A DNA stretch of 14,893 bases from JASJBU01 sp965372385. GTDB taxonomy: Bacteria; Pseudomonadota; Gammaproteobacteria; Chromatiales; Chromatiaceae. This document shows positions 1 through 7,167 of this stretch, in pieces. The notes under the pieces are model-generated. The model searched no databases and was not told where the DNA came from. It saw nothing but the letters and a program-made list of their open reading frames with translations. How positions within the stretch are numbered: the first letter of the stretch is position 1; each line of letters starts with the position of its first letter. The translations under genes were made by a program, and so were the position numbers. Where the stretch lies: the NCBI GenBank assembly GCA_965372385.1, contig CBDVCD010000058.1:1-14893 (forward strand), given 5' to 3'.

Positions 1-1362
1 CCGAAAGGGCAAGAGTGTATCGAATGCCACTGGCAGGAAGATCCAGGCCTGACCCGGGAGTGGAACAACTCCCAGCACGGCCAGTCAGGGGTCAACTGCC
101 TCGATTGCCACGGTACTGAAAAAGGTGACATAGACGCCTTCGAGCACGAAGGCCAGATGATCGCCATAATCGTCTCACCCAAAGACTGCTCAAAGTGTCA
201 TAACACCGAGTTCGAAGAGATGGATGGCTCACACCATTCTCACGCAGGCCGCATCCTGGCCTCGCTCGACAACCTGTTGGGTGAAGTGCTCGGCGGACCT
301 GCAGCGGTTAATGTCGGTTGCCGTCAGTGCCATGGCGCCAAAGTAGAAATCGGTAAAGATGGCAAGCCAACCGGTGATACCTGGCCCAATACCGGCATCG
401 GCCGCCTGAATCCTGACGGATCTGAAGGCTCTTGTACTGCCTGCCACGGCCGTCACCGATTCTCCAAGGCTCAGGCCCGTACTCCCGACACCTGCGGTAA
501 GTGCCACGTGGGCCCGGATCATCCACATATCGAGGTCTATAACGAATCCAAGCACGGCATCATCTACCGCGCCATGATAGATGAGATGAACCTCGAATCC
601 GACAAGTGGGTTGCCGGTATCGATTATTCCGCCGCACCCACCTGCGCCACCTGCCACATGAGTCGTGGTGGTAAGGAAGGCAAGACCCACAATGTGGGCG
701 ACCGCATCTCCTGGAACCTGCGTTCCCCCGTCTCCAACAAGATCAACCTGGTGAAGCTGGAAAACGGTCAGGAGTTCGATGTTCCTGAAGGAAAACCACT
801 CCCTGCCGTGGGTGATAAAGCCAAAAATTCCACCGTCGTAGAGGTACTCACCTGGAAGGATCGCCGCAAGAAGATGCAGCAGGTCTGTCTCGCTTGCCAT
901 AGCGACAGTGTGGTCAATGGCCACTACAATCAACTCGATAAGTTTGTCGATCTCTACAATGAAAAGTTCGCCAAGCCATTGAAGTCCATCATGGGCGAGT
1001 TGAAGAAGGCCGGTTACATCACCAAGAGCCCATTTGACGACAAACTTGAATGGGTCTGGTGGGAGATCTGGCATCACGAAGGTCGTCGCGCACGCCATGG
1101 CGCATCGATGATGGGCCCGGACTACGCCTGGTGGCATGGCATCTATGATGTCGCCAAACACACCTACTTCGAGTTTATTCCGGAGATGCGTGAAGCCGTG
1201 CATAAAATAGACGGCAATGAAAAGTTTGCTGACGCCATGCTCCAAAAGTACCTCCGTCCCATCCCGGGTCACGCCTGGTATTTCGATGGCATGAGCAAGG
1301 AAGCTATCGATGCGGTCCGCAAGGGCTTCGAAGATCGTTATGGCGAAGGTGCTCTTGACTAG
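1..1362 (+). CDS. Octahaem c-type cytochrome, hydroxylamine oxidoreductase (HAO) family, 5'-truncated by the window edge
   Basis: The frame is open from base 1, giving 453 visible residues; the start and any signal peptide lie upstream. Eight CxxCH haem sites are visible: CIECH (residues 6-10 of the fragment), CLDCH (33-37), CSKCH (63-67), CRQCH (107-111), CTACH (145-149), CGKCH (165-169), CATCH (215-219) and CLACH (296-300). The spacing, the YNESKHG segment and the C-terminal helical part with HHEGRRARHGASMMGPDYAW are what I know from octahaem HAO-like enzymes, not from tetrathionate reductases, which have one CxxCK site. HAO proteins are periplasmic and act on hydroxylamine, or in tyrosine-lacking relatives may reduce nitrite or hydroxylamine. 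Several Tyr lie in the C-terminal part, but I cannot tell without alignment whether one is the P460 cross-linking Tyr. It is followed on the same strand by a TPR gene and fccAB. Family assignment is firm; reaction direction is open. Confidence 0.88.
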   Translation, partial: PKGQECIECHWQEDPGLTREWNNSQHGQSGVNCLDCHGTEKGDIDAFEHEGQMIAIIVSPKDCSKCHNTEFEEMDGSHHSHAGRILASLDNLLGEVLGGPAAVNVGCRQCHGAKVEIGKDGKPTGDTWPNTGIGRLNPDGSEGSCTACHGRHRFSKAQARTPDTCGKCHVGPDHPHIEVYNESKHGIIYRAMIDEMNLESDKWVAGIDYSAAPTCATCHMSRGGKEGKTHNVGDRISWNLRSPVSNKINLVKLENGQEFDVPEGKPLPAVGDKAKNSTVVEVLTWKDRRKKMQQVCLACHSDSVVNGHYNQLDKFVDLYNEKFAKPLKSIMGELKKAGYITKSPFDDKLEWVWWEIWHHEGRRARHGASMMGPDYAWWHGIYDVAKHTYFEFIPEMREAVHKIDGNEKFADAMLQKYLRPIPGHAWYFDGMSKEAIDAVRKGFEDRYGEGALD

Positions 1363-1386
1363 GAGAGACTGAGTCTAGCCGATACA

Positions 1387-1413
1387 CCCCCTCCAGATCC
1401 CTTCTGGAGGGGG
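1387..1413 (+). terminator. Strong GC-rich hairpin after the HAO gene, without a U-tract
   Basis: The arm CCCCCTCCAGA pairs perfectly with TCTGGAGGGGG (11 bp) around a 5-nt loop, 24 nt after the HAO stop codon. The bases that follow (CCTTACC) are not T-rich, so this may be a weak or Rho-assisted terminator, or an mRNA 3'-end stabilising or processing hairpin inside a longer transcript with the TPR and fcc genes. Confidence 0.6.
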
Positions 1414-1450
1414 CCTTACCTCCAATCCACAAGATAATCAAAGGTAGTCA

Positions 1451-1897
1451 TTGCAAATGCAACGTCTTCTATTCATTGCACTTACATTTACCTTGCTCGC
1501 TTCAGGCAATGCCTTGGGCAGCAATGGCACGGATGCTCTTCTCGATCTGAGCTATGAGCAGACCAAAGCTGGCAAACTGGATGATGCCCTGAGTACCCTG
1601 CAACAGGCTGTCAGTAAAGACCCAACGTCTTCACTGGCGCACTCCCGTCTGGGAGGCATCCGAGTGCTGCGTCAAGAGCACAGTGAAAGTATTAAAGATT
1701 TCCAACAGGCGATCATGCTGGATCAGAACAATTCATCAGCCTTCGTTGGCATGGCGGTAGCCTACCTGCACACGAGCCGGTATAGCCTGGCCAGAGCGGC
1801 ATTGGATGAAGCGGCAAGAATAGATCCTGCAAAAAAGCCAGAGATTGACAAGGTTCTGGCATGGATCGAGCAACGCACTCAGTCTACTGCACACTAA
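1451..1897 (+). CDS. Small exported TPR protein
   Basis: The product is 148 aa from TTG 1451, or 146 aa from ATG 1457. AAAGG at 1440-1444 sits 6 nt before the TTG and 12 nt before the ATG, so the TTG is favoured slightly; both give the same hydrophobic signal peptide (LLFIALTFTLLASGNALG). The mature part is made of helical TPR-like units: roughly 32-65 (AGKLDDALSTLQQAVSKDP), 66-99 (HSESIKDFQQAIMLDQN) and 100-133 (SRYSLARAALDEAARIDP). TPR proteins act as protein-protein scaffolds, here presumably in the periplasm. It lies between the HAO and fccA genes on the same strand (88- and 69-nt gaps), so a role in assembly or interaction of these cytochromes is a reasonable guess, but nothing in the sequence names a partner. 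Confidence 0.8.
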   Translation: MQMQRLLFIALTFTLLASGNALGSNGTDALLDLSYEQTKAGKLDDALSTLQQAVSKDPTSSLAHSRLGGIRVLRQEHSESIKDFQQAIMLDQNNSSAFVGMAVAYLHTSRYSLARAALDEAARIDPAKKPEIDKVLAWIEQRTQSTAH

Positions 1898-1966
1898 TCA
1901 ACCCGTCATGCATTGCATGACACGCGGCCACCATAACATGACTGCATTTCTGCCTAGGAGATTCAG

Positions 1967-2551
1967 ATGAAGAAAATGAAAAAACAGCTTTCCGCGCTCT
2001 TCGCCGGTCTGCTTATTGCCGGTGCAGCCACGGCCGGGGGCGTACGCTCCCCGAGCATGCTGGCGAATACCTGCGCCGGTTGCCATGGTACCGATGGAGC
2101 CAGTGCCGGCGACATCATGCCAATCATTGGCGGTATGGAGAAGGAGTACCTCACCACGGTACTCCTCGAATTCAAAACGGGGGAACGTGACTCCACCATC
2201 ATGGGAAGAATCGCCAAGGGTTATTCAGACAATGAGCTGAAAGCGATTGCCTCGCACATGGCAAGCAAGCCCTGGGTCTCCAGCCCATTCAAGGCCAATT
2301 CTAAGCTGGCTTCCATGGGTAAGAAAATCCATGAAAAACAGTGTAAGACCTGCCATGAAGAGGGTGGGCGAGTACAGGAAGACGAGGCCCCGCGCCTGGC
2401 TGGTCAGTGGCCTGATTTCACCCTGCACTATCTCAAGTGGTGTCATGGAAAGGGCAAGCGCTGTGCACCACGTAAGATGGGGTCCCGTGTCATGAAGCTC
2501 TCCGATCAGGAGCTCAAGGCCATGGCTCACTACTACGCCAATGAGAAATAA
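1967..2551 (+). CDS. fccA: Flavocytochrome c sulfide dehydrogenase, dihaem cytochrome subunit FccA
   Basis: This 194-aa protein carries two c-type haems. The start ATG 1967 has AGGAG 6 nt upstream. A Sec signal peptide (MKKMKKQLSALFAGLLIAGA) ends near residue 23. Haem sites are CAGCH (36-40) and CKTCH (126-130); Met79 in STIMGRIAKGYS and Met171 or Met176 are likely sixth ligands, giving two cytochrome-c4-like halves. Two further cysteines (159, 166) flank a basic loop. In the known enzyme this subunit takes electrons from the FAD subunit after sulfide oxidation and passes them to periplasmic cytochrome c. Only 16 nt separate its stop from the fccB start, so the two are surely cotranscribed. 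The length and two-domain layout match the dihaem form known from Allochromatium. Confidence 0.9.
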   Translation: MKKMKKQLSALFAGLLIAGAATAGGVRSPSMLANTCAGCHGTDGASAGDIMPIIGGMEKEYLTTVLLEFKTGERDSTIMGRIAKGYSDNELKAIASHMASKPWVSSPFKANSKLASMGKKIHEKQCKTCHEEGGRVQEDEAPRLAGQWPDFTLHYLKWCHGKGKRCAPRKMGSRVMKLSDQELKAMAHYYANEK

Positions 2552-2567
2552 CCGCAGGGGAATAAAC

Positions 2568-3854
2568 ATGGCTCAATTTACTCGCAGAAACTTTGTTAAA
2601 GCCGCGGGCGCTTGCGCTGCGCTGGGTACCCTGGGAACCATCAGCCCCAACGCTTTCGGCAAAGGGAAGAAAGGCCGCGTGGTCGTCATCGGTGGTGGCT
2701 ATGGCGGCGCCATCGCCGCAAAATACATCAAGATAGCTGACCCTGATATCGATGTATTACTGATCGAGAAAAACACCGATTATGTCTCCTGCCCGCTCAG
2801 TAATGAGGTGCTCAGTGGCGAGCGCAGCATTGGCAGCATCACATTCGACTATGTCAAGCTGAGCCGGAATCGCGGCGTGACAATCATGCAGGACGAGGTG
2901 GTGGAGATCGATGCCGCCAACCATTTCGTCAAGGGTTCAAGCGGTAGCAAGTACAGCTATGACAAGTTGGTCGTCTCACCTGGCGTGGACTTCTACTATG
3001 ACAGGATCGAGGGCTACAGCGCCGAAGTGGCGAAAAAGATCCCCCACGCTTGGAAGGCGGGTCCTCAGACCACTACCCTGCGCAAACAGCTTGAAGCCAT
3101 GAAGGATGGGGGCGTCTGCTATATCGCGGCCCCACCCAATCCTTTCCGTTGTCCGCCCGGGCCCTATGAGCGTGCCGCTCAGATTGCGATGTACTTCAAA
3201 CACCACAAGCCCAAATCCAAGGTCATCATCCTGGATGCGAAGGACAAGTTCTCCAAGCAGGGCCTGTTCATGCAGGGCTACAAGAAGTTCTACGGCGACA
3301 TGATCGAGTGGGTACCTGGCGCCGAAGGTGGCATCATCGAAGGGATAGACCCGGATTCCAACACCTTGATCGGTGAGGTGGACGAATACAAAGGCGACGT
3401 GGTCAATCTCATTCCTCCACAGAAGGCGGGCAAGATCGCCCATGTCGCCGGCCTGGCGGACGATTCAGGCTGGTGCCCGGTAAATCAGAGGACCTTCGAA
3501 TCAACGCTGCATAAGGATGTGTTTGTAATCGGTGATGCCAGTATTGCCGGCAAGATGCCGAAGTCGGGTTATGCCGCCAACTCCCAGGGCAAGGTCTGCG
3601 CCGCCGCCATCGTGGCTACCTTGAACGGCAAGGAGCCGGGGGAGCCCTCCTATGTCAACACCTGCTACAGCATCATTGCCCCTGAGTGGGGTATCTCGGT
3701 AGCAGCCGTCTATCAACTGGTGGACGGCAAGATCGTCGGTGTGAAGGGGGCTGGCGGTCTGTCACCCATGGATGCGAAGCCCGAAGTTCGCGCCATCGAG
3801 GCCCAGTTTGCCCGCAGCTGGTTCAAGAACATTACTTCCGATATGTTTACCTAG
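2568..3854 (+). CDS. fccB: Flavocytochrome c sulfide dehydrogenase, flavoprotein subunit FccB
   Basis: I place the start at ATG 2568 (428 aa), not at the in-frame ATG 2541 inside fccA, because AGGGG lies 7 nt upstream and the product then begins with a clean Tat signal (TRRNFVKAAGACAALGTLG). The FAD-binding motif VVVIGGGYGGAIAAKYI is at 38-54 and a second GDAS motif at 322-325. Cys75 in YVSCPLSNEV matches the 8-alpha-cysteinyl FAD attachment site. Cys195 (NPFRCPPGPYE) and Cys366 (NTCYSIIAPEWG) match the redox-active cysteine pair that handles sulfide. It oxidises sulfide to sulfur or polysulfide in the periplasm with FccA as electron acceptor. All key residues are present, so it should be functional. 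Tat export of this subunit with Sec export of FccA is the usual arrangement. Confidence 0.93.
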   Translation: MAQFTRRNFVKAAGACAALGTLGTISPNAFGKGKKGRVVVIGGGYGGAIAAKYIKIADPDIDVLLIEKNTDYVSCPLSNEVLSGERSIGSITFDYVKLSRNRGVTIMQDEVVEIDAANHFVKGSSGSKYSYDKLVVSPGVDFYYDRIEGYSAEVAKKIPHAWKAGPQTTTLRKQLEAMKDGGVCYIAAPPNPFRCPPGPYERAAQIAMYFKHHKPKSKVIILDAKDKFSKQGLFMQGYKKFYGDMIEWVPGAEGGIIEGIDPDSNTLIGEVDEYKGDVVNLIPPQKAGKIAHVAGLADDSGWCPVNQRTFESTLHKDVFVIGDASIAGKMPKSGYAANSQGKVCAAAIVATLNGKEPGEPSYVNTCYSIIAPEWGISVAAVYQLVDGKIVGVKGAGGLSPMDAKPEVRAIEAQFARSWFKNITSDMFT

Positions 3855-3868
3855 TTCGTGTCATCTCC

Positions 3869-3910
3869 CCCTCCCTAACCTCCCCCTGCGGGAGGGAAAG
3901 GAAGGGAGGG
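3869..3910 (+). repeat. C-rich/G-rich palindromic hairpin downstream of fccB
   Basis: The outer arms CCCTCCC (3869-3875) and GGGAGGG (3904-3910) enclose an inner stem CTCCC/GGGAG (3880-3884 with 3890-3894) around CCTGC. It begins 14 nt after the fccB stop. No T-run follows, so it is more likely a REP-type palindrome or a transcript 3'-end stabiliser than an intrinsic terminator. I cannot test from one window whether it is dispersed in the genome. Confidence 0.55.
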
Positions 3911-3930
3911 ATAGATTAACGCGAACGTTG

Positions 3931-4032
3931 GATAGCCGGCATGCATCTCCGTGGGTGTCGGTAGCAGGGATGCTACCGTCAAGCCTACAGGGAAGTATTC
4001 ACGGCGTCCCATGGAGGTGCATGTCGGCTATC
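3931..4032 (+). repeat. 102-nt structured palindromic repeat, copy 1
   Basis: Two 25-nt arms (3931-3955, starting GATAGCCGGCATG, and 4008-4032, ending CATGTCGGCTATC) pair along their full length: 22 Watson-Crick and 3 G.U pairs, no other mismatch. The 52-nt core (3956-4007) holds a perfect 7-bp hairpin CGGTAGC/GCTACCG with loop AGGGAT, then GCC...GGC enclosing a small TAC/GTA hairpin with loop AGGGAA. A second copy lies at 4119-4220. The core resembles palindromic intergenic repeats that I believe occur in other gammaproteobacteria, but I cannot name the family. The strand is arbitrary. Confidence 0.82.
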
Positions 4033-4048
4033 CTATGAACTGTTTAGT

Positions 4049-4077
4049 AAAAGCGCCGCGACCGTGGCGCTTTTTTT
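4049..4077 (+). terminator. Intrinsic terminator of the fccAB transcript
   Basis: AAAAGCGCC (4049-4057) pairs with GGCGCTTTT (4066-4074) around the loop GCGACCGT, and the right arm runs into seven T (4071-4077). This is a classic rho-independent terminator reading rightwards. It lies about 195 nt after the fccB stop and behind copy 1 of the 102-nt repeat, so that repeat would be part of the fcc mRNA 3' UTR. Copy 2 lies beyond it. Confidence 0.82.
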
Positions 4078-4118
4078 ATCCGAGTGAAAAACCCTATTCA
4101 GTGTCGCTGGGTCCGAGA

Positions 4119-4220
4119 TCGGCGATGTGCCTGGTTGGTGAGGTGTCGGCAGCAGGGATGCTGCCGTCAAGCCTCCATGGATGGATTCACGGCGTCCTCA
4201 CCAACCAGGTACATCGCTGA
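4119..4220 (+). repeat. 102-nt structured palindromic repeat, copy 2
   Basis: It has the same length and layout as copy 1: arms 4119-4143 and 4196-4220 form 25 pairs with only two G.U wobbles, around a 52-nt core (4144-4195). The core matches that of copy 1 at 46 of 52 positions. Two of the changes make one compensatory pair in each hairpin (T-A to C-G in the first, A-T to C-G in the second); the remaining two lie in the second loop. The arms share no clear sequence with the arms of copy 1. It ends 21 nt from the 3' end of the convergent pentahaem lipoprotein gene. Confidence 0.82.
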
Positions 4221-4241
4221 CGAATCTATCTGATAGCCGAT

Positions 4242-5939
4242 CTACCAGGGACCGTCGTAGCTGTCTGACGCGATGGTCTCCGCCCGAATCGTCGCGCTCT
4301 CGAACATCCTCTTGAAACGGGCGACTACTGGCAGATCGGCATCCTCGAACAGGTTTTGCAGGTGTCCAAAGGAGAGGGCCTGATATTGCAATTCCGCGGT
4401 AACGGTCAGGTTGCTGCTGCCTATGTTCGAAATCCTGTATTTCACGACATCGCTGCCGTCGATGAAATCGACATCGTTCATTGCAGCTCCGACAACCGGC
4501 ACATCACTTGACTCAAGGTCGACTTTGTCGAAGCCACTGGGGGGCAGGCGGTTATCCTTCACATAACCCGCGGCCCGCAACAGGGTATGGGTCACTTCGC
4601 CAGCGCTATCCATCATGATGGGTTCATAGGACTGGACCTGGTCCGGGCTGGTTATCTCTTCATAGTGTGGTTCGTAGGTTGTGTTGTTAATGTCAGTGTT
4701 GAGGCCCTCCACACTGCCATCATCGTCTACACCCATTTTACCTGATTCAAACAGCACCGCGCCGCTATCACTATCCGTCACCACAAGATGGATAAACATG
4801 CGACGGGAGGGATAGGCCGTGGGCAGCTTGTGCCCGGTCAGGTTGGTGACCCTGACATCGAGGCTCAGCTCACTGCTGACAAGCGCTGGGTTAAGGATAT
4901 CAAGCGTCGCCGCGGTCTTGAGAAAGGCGCGGTTTCTTGTGATCGCCTGGGCAAAACCCTGGGCGGTCACCCCCAGTTCGACCCTATTGCTGTCCAGGAT
5001 CTCCAGCATCACCGTATTGGCGCCCAGCATGTCGTGTTTGGTGAACCCGCTCCTCTCTGCAAGCCATACCGGTCGGTTTGAAATTTTCACCGCATCATCC
5101 AACTCCGGCATATGGCAAGCCTGGCAGCTCTTTTCCTGGGTTCCGTCTGTCACGAAATCGCTGTTCCGCCATTCCGTGAAAACCATCTGCTCGGGAAACA
5201 TATTGTCTGGATCATCAACCGTAGGGGTCTTCAGATCGTGGCAGCTGGCGCACAGCTCGGAGGTGCCGGTATGGGTACCCTGCTTGGGCGTGAACGCCAC
5301 ATCCATCTGCATGGGCTCAGCGATGGGATCGGCATACTCTCCATAGGCGGGCCGGTCGACCCGATTCATATATTCGGCAACCACGAATCCGCCTGAGGTC
5401 CCCCCATCAGGCAATCCATCACCGTCGCCATCCTCAATCTGGTGGCAGAGGGTGCAGCTCACCCCATCCGCGGCATGCTCGAAATAGGCATTGTCCGGAT
5501 CGAGGAAACCCAACCCGAAGATCTGCGGCTCGATGTCATCCTTTATGGCGCTGTCGTTCGCCATCGGCGCATGGCAGCGGGAGCAGGCATCATTGATGAA
5601 ATCGGTAAGTTGAGGGTTTCGCTTCAACTCGGAGGCGACCTTGGCCTGCCAATAAGGATCACGCGTGGCGTTAGCCATCATGCTGGTAGACCAGGTGCTG
5701 ACGATAGAAATATCATTCACCCCATCCGTCAGGGCATCATGGCAGAAGCTGCAGTTGCCCGAGCCACTGTAGTGCTCACCGACAAACCTGCTGCTGTCGT
5801 CCACCACTGTGGTATCAGTAGAATCGTCACCCGAGCCGCCACCACAACCGACGATAAAAAAACCGCTCAATGAAATTACCGCCAGCAATCGGCCAAAAGA
5901 GGTGAATCTTCCGGTCTGACTGTTGTTATTCAGTTGCAT
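4242..5939 (-). CDS. Pentahaem c-type cytochrome lipoprotein
   Basis: The product is 565 aa from ATG 5939, preferred over in-frame ATGs at 5981 and 5951 because GGAG lies 6 nt upstream and a TATAAT box overlaps the 5981 codon. The N-terminus is a lipoprotein signal (RLLAVISLSGFFIVGC, lipid Cys32) followed by a Gly/Ser/Asp-rich linker. CxxCH sites lie at 63-67 (CSFCH), 119-123 (CSRCH), 162-166 (CTLCH), 230-234 (CASCH) and 272-276 (CQACH). Just after the third is DGDGDGLPDGG, a thrombospondin-type-3-like calcium loop. From about residue 350 there is a haem-free, probably beta-rich domain starting with TNLTGHKLPTAYPSRR, a segment I associate with multihaem cytochromes of the c554 type. It is probably an electron carrier on the outer membrane or periplasmic face. 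Its redox partner is unknown and no porin-cytochrome conduit genes are beside it. Confidence 0.82.
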   Translation of the reverse strand: MQLNNNSQTGRFTSFGRLLAVISLSGFFIVGCGGGSGDDSTDTTVVDDSSRFVGEHYSGSGNCSFCHDALTDGVNDISIVSTWSTSMMANATRDPYWQAKVASELKRNPQLTDFINDACSRCHAPMANDSAIKDDIEPQIFGLGFLDPDNAYFEHAADGVSCTLCHQIEDGDGDGLPDGGTSGGFVVAEYMNRVDRPAYGEYADPIAEPMQMDVAFTPKQGTHTGTSELCASCHDLKTPTVDDPDNMFPEQMVFTEWRNSDFVTDGTQEKSCQACHMPELDDAVKISNRPVWLAERSGFTKHDMLGANTVMLEILDSNRVELGVTAQGFAQAITRNRAFLKTAATLDILNPALVSSELSLDVRVTNLTGHKLPTAYPSRRMFIHLVVTDSDSGAVLFESGKMGVDDDGSVEGLNTDINNTTYEPHYEEITSPDQVQSYEPIMMDSAGEVTHTLLRAAGYVKDNRLPPSGFDKVDLESSDVPVVGAAMNDVDFIDGSDVVKYRISNIGSSNLTVTAELQYQALSFGHLQNLFEDADLPVVARFKRMFESATIRAETIASDSYDGPW

Positions 5940-5979
5940 GCCCTGCTCCATATCCTGCCCAAGTGTAAAAAAACACCAC

Positions 5980-5985
5980 ATTATA
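5980..5985 (-). promoter_or_regulatory. Putative -10 box for the pentahaem lipoprotein gene
   Basis: On the minus strand TATAAT lies 40 nt upstream of the chosen start at 5939 and overlaps the ATG at 5981, so a transcript from it would begin near 5973 and exclude that longer start. The hexamer 17 bp further upstream (TATCGA) is a poor -35 match, so the promoter may need an activator or be coincidental. Confidence 0.4.
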
Positions 5986-6042
5986 TAGGGGAAAGCGCCA
6001 ATTCGATATGCTGATAAATCCTACGAGAAGATCGATAGATCA

Positions 6043-7152
6043 CTACCTGTCCGTGGCACTCCGCAAACCCCATGCTTCATCCAACAGATTCCCCGTCAGC
6101 TCCACCCCCTCGAAGTTCGCCTCCTTCAGATTGGCTTGGCGGAAATTACAACGATGCAGCGTTGCGCCAGTGAAATCAGCCCCATAGAGATTCGCCGCCT
6201 GGAAATCGGCGTATTCCAGATGGCTGTTGCGAAAATTGGCCCCTTTAAGATTGGCGCCAGCCAGGGACGCGCGCAGCAAGCGGGCATGGGAAAAATCGAT
6301 CCCTATCAGATTACCGGTGAGAGTCACCCCTTCGAGATTGGCGCCCCGCAGATTCGCTCCCTGCAATTTTGCCCCATTGAGACGGGCATTGCGCAGATCG
6401 GCATCCTGCAGATCCGCCTCGATCAGAAGCACCTTTTTCATCTCCGCATCGCGCAGTGAAGCGCCACGCAGGCGCGTAGCCGTCAGATCGGCCCCCAGCA
6501 GACGCGCCTCACGCATATCGATGCCGCTGAGATCGAGCCCAGACAGATTGCTAAAGCGCAGATCAACGGCAACGAGCGATGCCCCGATCATGGTCCGGAC
6601 CTTGCTCAAATCCACGGCCCGCAACCTGGCCCTTTGCAAATCTGCGTTACTGAAGTCAGCGGCTTGCAGGTTCGCCTGAACCAGTGAAGCATCCGTCAAA
6701 TCGGCCCCACTGAGATTTGCTCCCATTAGATTGGCGCCTTCAAGATTGGCCTCGCGTAAAACCGCGCCACTCAGATCGGCCCGGGAAAGATCCGCCCGGC
6801 TCAGCCTGCCCAGCTCCAGTTGCTGATTTCGCATATCGGCACCCGCCAGATTGGCCCGACCCAGGCTGGCCCCCTGCAGCCTGGCCTCAGTCAACCGGGC
6901 ATTTCGCAGATCGGCCTTGTAGAGCAACGCACCGCTAAGATCAGCGCCACGCAGATCGGCCCCCCTCAGATCGGCCTCACGCAGGTCGGCCTGTTGTAAC
7001 TTCATCCCACTCAGATCCGCACCGGACAGATCGCATCCCGGGCAGTTACCGGTCTCTCTGAGTTGCCTCAGTTCATCATTCGCGGCCTGGGTAACGCACA
7101 GTGGATAACCTATAAAAAGGATTAGAAAAAGAATGTGATGGACTGTTTTCAT
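6043..7152 (-). CDS. Exported pentapeptide-repeat protein
   Basis: The 369-aa product starts with a Sec signal peptide (MKTVHHILFLILFIGYPLCV, cleavage near TQA-AND). After RETGNCPGCDLSG it is almost unbroken A(D/N)LxX pentapeptides from about residue 41 to 355, roughly 60 units. The family folds into a square right-handed beta-helix; about 15 coils would give a rod several nanometres long. The CPGC pair at the front of the helix is a common cap in such proteins and here would be in an oxidising compartment, so it could form a disulfide. No catalytic domain is attached; the role is likely structural or binding. Its own Shine-Dalgarno is weak. It is followed, 103 nt on, by the pentahaem lipoprotein gene on the same strand. 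Cytosolic pentapeptide proteins of the Qnr type are unlikely because of the signal peptide. Confidence 0.85.
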   Translation of the reverse strand: MKTVHHILFLILFIGYPLCVTQAANDELRQLRETGNCPGCDLSGADLSGMKLQQADLREADLRGADLRGADLSGALLYKADLRNARLTEARLQGASLGRANLAGADMRNQQLELGRLSRADLSRADLSGAVLREANLEGANLMGANLSGADLTDASLVQANLQAADFSNADLQRARLRAVDLSKVRTMIGASLVAVDLRFSNLSGLDLSGIDMREARLLGADLTATRLRGASLRDAEMKKVLLIEADLQDADLRNARLNGAKLQGANLRGANLEGVTLTGNLIGIDFSHARLLRASLAGANLKGANFRNSHLEYADFQAANLYGADFTGATLHRCNFRQANLKEANFEGVELTGNLLDEAWGLRSATDR

Positions 7153-7167
7153 AATAATACGTACTTT

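Noticed and set aside
229..1272. Long minus-strand open frame (347 aa) opposite the HAO gene
   Set aside because: It is the complement of a gene with eight CxxCH motifs, and its product has no domain or credible start. It is a shadow of GC-rich coding sequence.
2541..2567. Upstream ATG for fccB overlapping fccA
   Set aside because: The start at 2568 has a better-spaced ribosome-binding site and leaves a normal Tat signal.
3686..4220. Small plus-strand open frames after fccB
   Set aside because: They run through the hairpins and the 102-nt repeats and have no ribosome-binding site or protein-like sequence.
5940..5981. Longer start of the pentahaem lipoprotein (MWCFFTLGQD...)
   Set aside because: Its ATG overlaps a TATAAT box and the extension spoils the normal lipoprotein signal; GGAG favours 5939.
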